From contig NC_016791.1 in assembly GCF_000244875.1 (NCBI RefSeq), positions 1,927,001 to 1,991,000 of the forward strand: 64,000 nucleotides of DNA, read 5' to 3'. How positions within the stretch are numbered: the stretch's first letter is position 1; each line of letters begins with the position of its first letter. The translations under genes were made by a program, and so were the position numbers. The DNA is from Clostridium sp. BNL1100 (GTDB lineage Bacteria; Bacillota; Clostridia; Acetivibrionales; DSM-1351). This document shows positions 62,612-64,000 of this stretch, in pieces. Under the pieces are notes generated by a model. The model was given only the letters and a program-made list of their open reading frames with translations, was not told the DNA's origin and did not search any database.

Positions 62612-64000
62612 ATGATAAAAATGGATGATTTCACTATTGTCAAAGATAAAAAAGCAGCCAAGATATATATTGATGCCAAAGGCCGGGATTACGACGGTTT
62701 GAGTCTTGTAGCACAGTCCTTTGCAAATGATATAAATTTGGTTGCTGCTACAGTACCAACGGTTACAACTAATATTTCTCTATTAGATGGTACAGTAATT
62801 GTTGCCGGCTCTATTGGAAATAACGATTTAATTGATGCTTTGATATCAGAAGGCAAGATAGATGTATCACCAATAAAAAATAAGTGGGAATGTTATAGGA
62901 TTTGTGTTATTGACAGGCCTGTTCCGGGAGTGGACAGAGCTATGGTCATCGTAGGAAGCGATAAGAGGGGAACCATTTACGGTATTTATCACATATCGGA
63001 ATTGATTGGTGTAAGTCCTTGGGTGTATTGGGGAGATGTACTACCTGAGAAGAAGTCCGTGCTTGATATTCCCGAAGATAAATTGAATTTTATTTCAAAG
63101 GAGCCATCTGTAAAATATAGAGGTGTTTTTTTGAACGATGAGTGGCCTTCTTTAGGTACATGGACAACAAATAAGTTTGGTGATTTCAACGAAGATTTAT
63201 ATATAAAAGTTTTTGAATTACTTTTAAGACTTAAAGGAAATTTCCTATGGCCGGCTATGTGGAGTGCAAGATTCAGCGAAAACGGAAAAAGCAGCAGTAT
63301 TGCCAACGCAAAACTAGCTGATGCATATGGCGTTGTAATGAGTACTTCACACCATGAGCCAATGTTCCGTGCTGGTGAGGAGTGGCAGAAGCACTATAAA
63401 AATTACGGAACGAGTAATGAATGGAATTTTGCAAACAATAAAGAAGCTATTACCAAGTTCTGGGAAGACGGGGTTAAACGAAATAAAGACTACCAGAATG
63501 TAATTACACTTGGTATGAGGGGAGAACGTGATTCTTCTCTTGGTGGCGGTCTACAGGAAAACATTAACCTGCTGAAAAGTATAATAACCACGCAAAAAGA
63601 ATTATTAAAAAAGTATGGGCTTGATAATGCTCCACAGGTACTTACCATTTACAAAGAGGTTGAGGAGTTCTGGTATGGAACTGAAACCGTAGAAGGCCTG
63701 AAAACTTGGGATGTTCTTGATGATGTAATTATTATGCTGGCAGAGGATAATTTTGGGAATATGCGTACTCTTCCAACACTTGCTGAAAGAAACAGAAAAG
63801 CGGGATGGGGTATGTATTACCATTTCGATTATCATGGCGGGCCAATATCCTATGAATGGGTTAATACCGTACCTTTGGAAAAAGTTTGGGAACAGATGAC
63901 CATGGCTTATGAATATGGTATACAAGACATTTGGATAGTTAATGTTGGAGATTTAAAACCTATGGAATTTCCGATATCTTACTTCTTGAATCTAGCTTAT
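62612..64000 (+). CDS. GH115 alpha-glucuronidase (5' part; runs past the window end)
   Basis: An open frame of 463 residues from ATG 62612 to the window end, not closed. It matches GH115 xylan alpha-1,2-glucuronidases, which release (methyl)glucuronic acid from xylan: IVAGSIGNNDLID near 70, GTIYGIYHISELIGVSPWVYWGD near 135-157, KYRGVFLNDEWP, LRLKGNFLWPAMWSARF, VVMSTSHHEPMFRAGEEW and TLGMRGERDSS. No signal peptide is present, so a cytoplasmic enzyme acting on imported oligosaccharides is likely. A GGGAG site lies 11 bases upstream; ATG 62621 is a second choice. Any C-terminal domains are beyond the window. Confidence 0.9.
   Translation, partial: MIKMDDFTIVKDKKAAKIYIDAKGRDYDGLSLVAQSFANDINLVAATVPTVTTNISLLDGTVIVAGSIGNNDLIDALISEGKIDVSPIKNKWECYRICVIDRPVPGVDRAMVIVGSDKRGTIYGIYHISELIGVSPWVYWGDVLPEKKSVLDIPEDKLNFISKEPSVKYRGVFLNDEWPSLGTWTTNKFGDFNEDLYIKVFELLLRLKGNFLWPAMWSARFSENGKSSSIANAKLADAYGVVMSTSHHEPMFRAGEEWQKHYKNYGTSNEWNFANNKEAITKFWEDGVKRNKDYQNVITLGMRGERDSSLGGGLQENINLLKSIITTQKELLKKYGLDNAPQVLTIYKEVEEFWYGTETVEGLKTWDVLDDVIIMLAEDNFGNMRTLPTLAERNRKAGWGMYYHFDYHGGPISYEWVNTVPLEKVWEQMTMAYEYGIQDIWIVNVGDLKPMEFPISYFLNLAY

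Overview
The window reads as chromosome of a low-GC, spore-forming, mesophilic cellulolytic clostridium, closest in character to Ruminiclostridium (the R. cellulolyticum / papyrosolvens group). The evidence is AT-rich DNA with strong GGAGG ribosome sites, spore photoproduct lyase, an S-layer-anchored protein, and a family 30 xylanase ending in a type I dockerin whose two repeats carry Ala-Ile at the recognition positions, as in R. cellulolyticum rather than C. thermocellum. No phage, plasmid, IS element or CRISPR array was seen.

Layout. 1-2.4 kb: end of a solute-binding protein gene, lspA and an RluD-type pseudouridine synthase. 2.4-12.5 kb: a complete PyrR-attenuated pyrimidine operon, pyrR-pyrB-pyrC-pyrF-carA-carB-pyrK-pyrD, with a promoter, PyrR-binding loop and leader terminator. 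It lacks a canonical pyrE; a divergent OPRT-like gene with a rewritten PRPP loop follows at 13.2 kb, behind a histidine phosphatase. 14-20 kb: small housekeeping and envelope genes, a secreted beta-propeller protein, spore photoproduct lyase, and the YibE/F and DUF486 membrane proteins. 20.5-28 kb: a GGDEF-EAL sensor; a DUF134 regulator with a 32-bp perfect palindrome on its promoter, followed by a Mrp ATPase fused to a NifX-like domain; a divergent YeiH / LysR pair; and a membrane ferredoxin with a C_GCAxxG_C_C protein. 28-35 kb: a palindromic intergenic repeat, a PrsW protease, tRNA-Lys(CTT), a DUF2087 regulator, an ACT-ACT-metallo-beta-lactamase fusion, flavodoxin, threonine aldolase and a tautomerase. 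35-46.8 kb: two unusual small proteins, an SDR, a tightly overlapping nucleosidase / radical-SAM / SDR operon on the minus strand, a secreted HtrA-like protease, a heterodimeric ABC exporter behind a tandem operator, a frameshifted SDR and an azoreductase. 47-53.5 kb: a secreted subtilisin, an SLH-anchored GH18 protein with its catalytic Glu changed to Gln, and cobU-cobS-cobT. 53.8-60 kb: a 2041-residue secreted repeat protein. 60-64 kb: a glucuronoxylan locus with a dockerin-bearing GH30 and the start of a GH115 alpha-glucuronidase.

Working together: the pyr operon makes UMP from bicarbonate, glutamine and aspartate, probably using the OPRT-like protein for the missing step. CobU, CobS and CobT assemble the nucleotide loop of cobalamin. 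GH30 would cut glucuronoxylan outside the cell as part of a cellulosome, and GH115, which has no signal peptide, would remove methylglucuronic acid from imported oligomers. No clear-cut new defence or mobile system is present. The strongest candidates for undescribed biology are the nucleosidase / SPL-like radical SAM / SDR operon, the altered OPRT-like enzyme, the catalytically altered GH18 and the repeated TGGATAATTT boxes ahead of the xylanase.
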